NCBI GenBank assembly: GCA_003484585.1
Contig: DNBZ01000227.1
Span: forward strand, 1-8,095
Reading direction: 5' to 3'
DNA length: 8,095 bases
Source of the DNA: Bacteroidota bacterium
GTDB taxonomy: Bacteria; Bacteroidota; Bacteroidia; NS11-12g; UBA9320
Shown: positions 6,433-8,095 of the stretch, piece after piece
Numbering within the stretch: the first letter of the stretch is position 1
How the letters are laid out: each line of letters opens with the position of its first letter
Notes under the pieces: generated by a model
The model's input: only the letters and a program-made list of their open reading frames with translations
Databases searched by the model: none
What the model was told of the DNA's origin: nothing
Position numbers and translations under genes: made by a program

Positions 6433-6440
6433 TACCTTTG
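6433..6440 (+). promoter_or_regulatory. -7 promoter box upstream of the S41 protease gene
   Basis: TACCTTTG is an exact TAnnTTTG match in the 100-nt gap after yidD, ending 18 nt before the GTG start at 6459. No TTG/TTTG is found at the expected upstream spacing. It suggests the protease can be transcribed separately from rnpA-yidD. Confidence 0.45.
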
Positions 6441-6458
6441 CTCAAAGCATATTACATT

Positions 6459-8084
6459 GTGAAAAAATATTTTTATCTATTCATTATTGGATGTCTGGGT
6501 CTTGTAGCTTTTAAGGCAGAAGACTATTTTGAGATATCTAAGAACCTTGACATTTTTGCGGAGGTATACAAAGAAGTAAACACTACCTACGTAGACGAGG
6601 TGCAACCAGGGGAACTCATACGAGCGGCCATAGATGGTATGCTCAAATCTCTAGATCCGTATACTAATTTTTATAGCGAAGCTCAGGCAGAAGACTACCG
6701 CTACCAAACTACTGGAACCTATGCGGGCATAGGCTCTACCATCAGAACTATTGGCGACTATGTATATATAGACTCCCCCGTAGATGATTTTCCTGCTTTC
6801 AAAGCTGGACTACTACCTGGCGATAAGATACTAGCTGTGGACGGAGTAGATATGAAAGATAAAACAGCAAGCGATGTCACTGATTACCTGAAAGGAAAAG
6901 CTGGAACAACTTTCAGTATAAAAATAGATAGACTTGGCGAAGGGGAACTTACTAAAAGTATAACTCGTGAGACAATTAAAATAAAGAATGTGCCGTATTA
7001 TGGTATTATAGAAGACAACATTGGGTACATGCAACTTACCCGTTTTACTCCTGATGCAGGTAAAGAGGTAAGAGATGCTGTAATAGCACTGAAAGCTGAA
7101 GGAGCTACATCCTTGGTTTTAGACCTTAGGAATAACGGAGGAGGGCTGCTACACGAAGCCATTAATATAGTAAACGTCTTTGTGCCTAGAGGTGAAACTA
7201 TAGTAATTACAAAGGGGAAATTTCAAGAAGATAATAGAACCTACAAAACGCTTAACTCTCCTGTAGACACGGAAATACCGCTAGTAGTATTAATAAATGA
7301 CGGCTCTGCATCTGCAAGTGAGATAGTAAGTGGTAGTCTGCAAGATCTAGACAGAGCAGTACTCATAGGGCAAAATTCTTTTGGTAAAGGACTGGTGCAA
7401 ACCACTAAAAGACTTACTTATAATACATCCATGAAAATAACTACTGCAAAATACTACATACCTAGTGGCAGGCTAATTCAGCGTTTAGACTACGGCAATA
7501 AGGTGAATGGGAAAGCAGTAGCGGTAGCCGATAGCATCAAAAAAGAATTTAAAACAAAAAATGGCAGAAATGTAATAGACGGAGAGGGTATACAGCCTGA
7601 CCTTAATATAGAAGAGTATAAATACTCCAAACTCGCTATTAGTTTAATTCGCAATGATTTGATTTTTCAATTTGCTAATGAATATAGAAGTAAAAATCCT
7701 CAGATATCAGGACCTAAAATATATGACGTGAGCAATGAAACATTTGAAGATTTTAAGAGCTTCTTGAAAGACAAGGAATATGAGTATACTACCAATACAG
7801 AAAAAAACTTAGATAAGCTCATGAATCAAGCCAAAGACGACAAATACTATGAGCTACTTAAAGGTGAACTTACTAGTCTCAAAACTGCACTAGAAAGCAC
7901 AAAGAAAGCAGATTTGGATAATAACAAGCAGGAGCTTAAAGAGCTGCTAGAATATGAAATCGTAAGACGCTATTACTTTGAAAAAGGTAAGGTAGAAGTC
8001 GGGTTTGATGATGATCTAGAGTGGGCTAAGACCAAGTCTGTATTCTCTAATACTACAGAATATAACGGCCTTTTAAAGTTATAA
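6459..8084 (+). CDS. ctpA: S41 family C-terminal processing peptidase with PDZ domain
   Basis: The 541-residue product is an envelope serine protease of the CtpA/Prc type. Residues 3-18 form a hydrophobic signal or membrane anchor. A helical segment follows (YFEISKNLDIF, 23-33), then the SLDPYTNF motif (64-71), a PDZ domain at about 86-160 (AGLLPGDKILAVDG), and the protease core. The catalytic residues are S285 (SASASEI), K310 (SFGKGLVQ) and Q314, with the expected spacing of 25 and 4 residues. After about residue 390 comes a charged, mostly helical C-terminal extension common in Bacteroidota homologues. The start is GTG 6459 (V-KKYFYLF); an in-frame TTG at 6438 lies within a promoter-like box and is unlikely. 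An IIGC motif at 9-12 loosely resembles a lipobox, but hydrophobic residues continue after it. The gene follows yidD, an order seen in related genomes; the substrate is unknown. Confidence 0.92.
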   Translation: MKKYFYLFIIGCLGLVAFKAEDYFEISKNLDIFAEVYKEVNTTYVDEVQPGELIRAAIDGMLKSLDPYTNFYSEAQAEDYRYQTTGTYAGIGSTIRTIGDYVYIDSPVDDFPAFKAGLLPGDKILAVDGVDMKDKTASDVTDYLKGKAGTTFSIKIDRLGEGELTKSITRETIKIKNVPYYGIIEDNIGYMQLTRFTPDAGKEVRDAVIALKAEGATSLVLDLRNNGGGLLHEAINIVNVFVPRGETIVITKGKFQEDNRTYKTLNSPVDTEIPLVVLINDGSASASEIVSGSLQDLDRAVLIGQNSFGKGLVQTTKRLTYNTSMKITTAKYYIPSGRLIQRLDYGNKVNGKAVAVADSIKKEFKTKNGRNVIDGEGIQPDLNIEEYKYSKLAISLIRNDLIFQFANEYRSKNPQISGPKIYDVSNETFEDFKSFLKDKEYEYTTNTEKNLDKLMNQAKDDKYYELLKGELTSLKTALESTKKADLDNNKQELKELLEYEIVRRYYFEKGKVEVGFDDDLEWAKTKSVFSNTTEYNGLLKL

Positions 8085-8095
8085 GACTTGGAGAT

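Noticed and set aside
6438..6458. TTG start for the S41 peptidase
   Set aside because: The TTG is the last three bases of the TACCTTTG promoter box; GTG 6459 gives a normal signal sequence.
6486..6497. Lipobox (IIGC) making the S41 protease a lipoprotein
   Set aside because: The hydrophobic stretch before Cys is short and hydrophobic residues continue after it, which fits an ordinary signal or anchor better.

Overview
The window looks like a chromosomal segment from a member of the Bacteroidota. The evidence is a type IX secretion (T9SS) C-terminal sorting domain near 2625-2850, several promoter boxes of the Bacteroidota TAnnTTTG type directly upstream of start codons, few Shine-Dalgarno sequences, and the gene order rpmH-rnpA-yidD-S41 peptidase, which is familiar from that phylum. 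I cannot place it below phylum. No tRNA, rRNA, CRISPR array, transposase or phage gene is visible.

Left part (1-2047). The N-terminal 123 codons of an ALDH7-type aldehyde dehydrogenase run off the left edge on the minus strand. A divergent M24 aminopeptidase P (495-1790) follows. Directly after it is a short stretch that encodes two hydrophobic segments in one frame but is cut by an in-frame TGA. It is probably a decayed small membrane-protein gene.

Middle part (2048-4571, all minus strand). First comes a small exported or membrane protein of unknown function (2082-2549). Next is a broken T9SS cargo-like gene that keeps its sorting domain and an apparently intact promoter but lacks a usable start in frame (2625-3120). 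Last is a metallo-beta-lactamase/beta-CASP protein with an RNA-specificity domain (3165-4571), a putative ribonuclease.

Right part (4601-8084, all plus strand). A family-2 polyphosphate kinase (4601-5485) is divergent from the beta-CASP gene across only 29 bp, so the promoter of one lies inside the start of the other. Then come rpmH (L34), rnpA (RNase P protein), yidD (membrane insertion factor, overlapping rnpA by 26 nt) and an S41 PDZ protease. rpmH-rnpA-yidD look like one operon; the protease has its own promoter-like box.

This is mostly housekeeping sequence, and I see no convincing novel multi-gene system. The observations worth a second look are the repeated placement of TAnnTTTG boxes 4-6 nt upstream of start codons (suggesting near-leaderless mRNAs), the hairpin that encloses the rnpA start codon, and the two gene remnants at 1793-2047 and 2625-3120.
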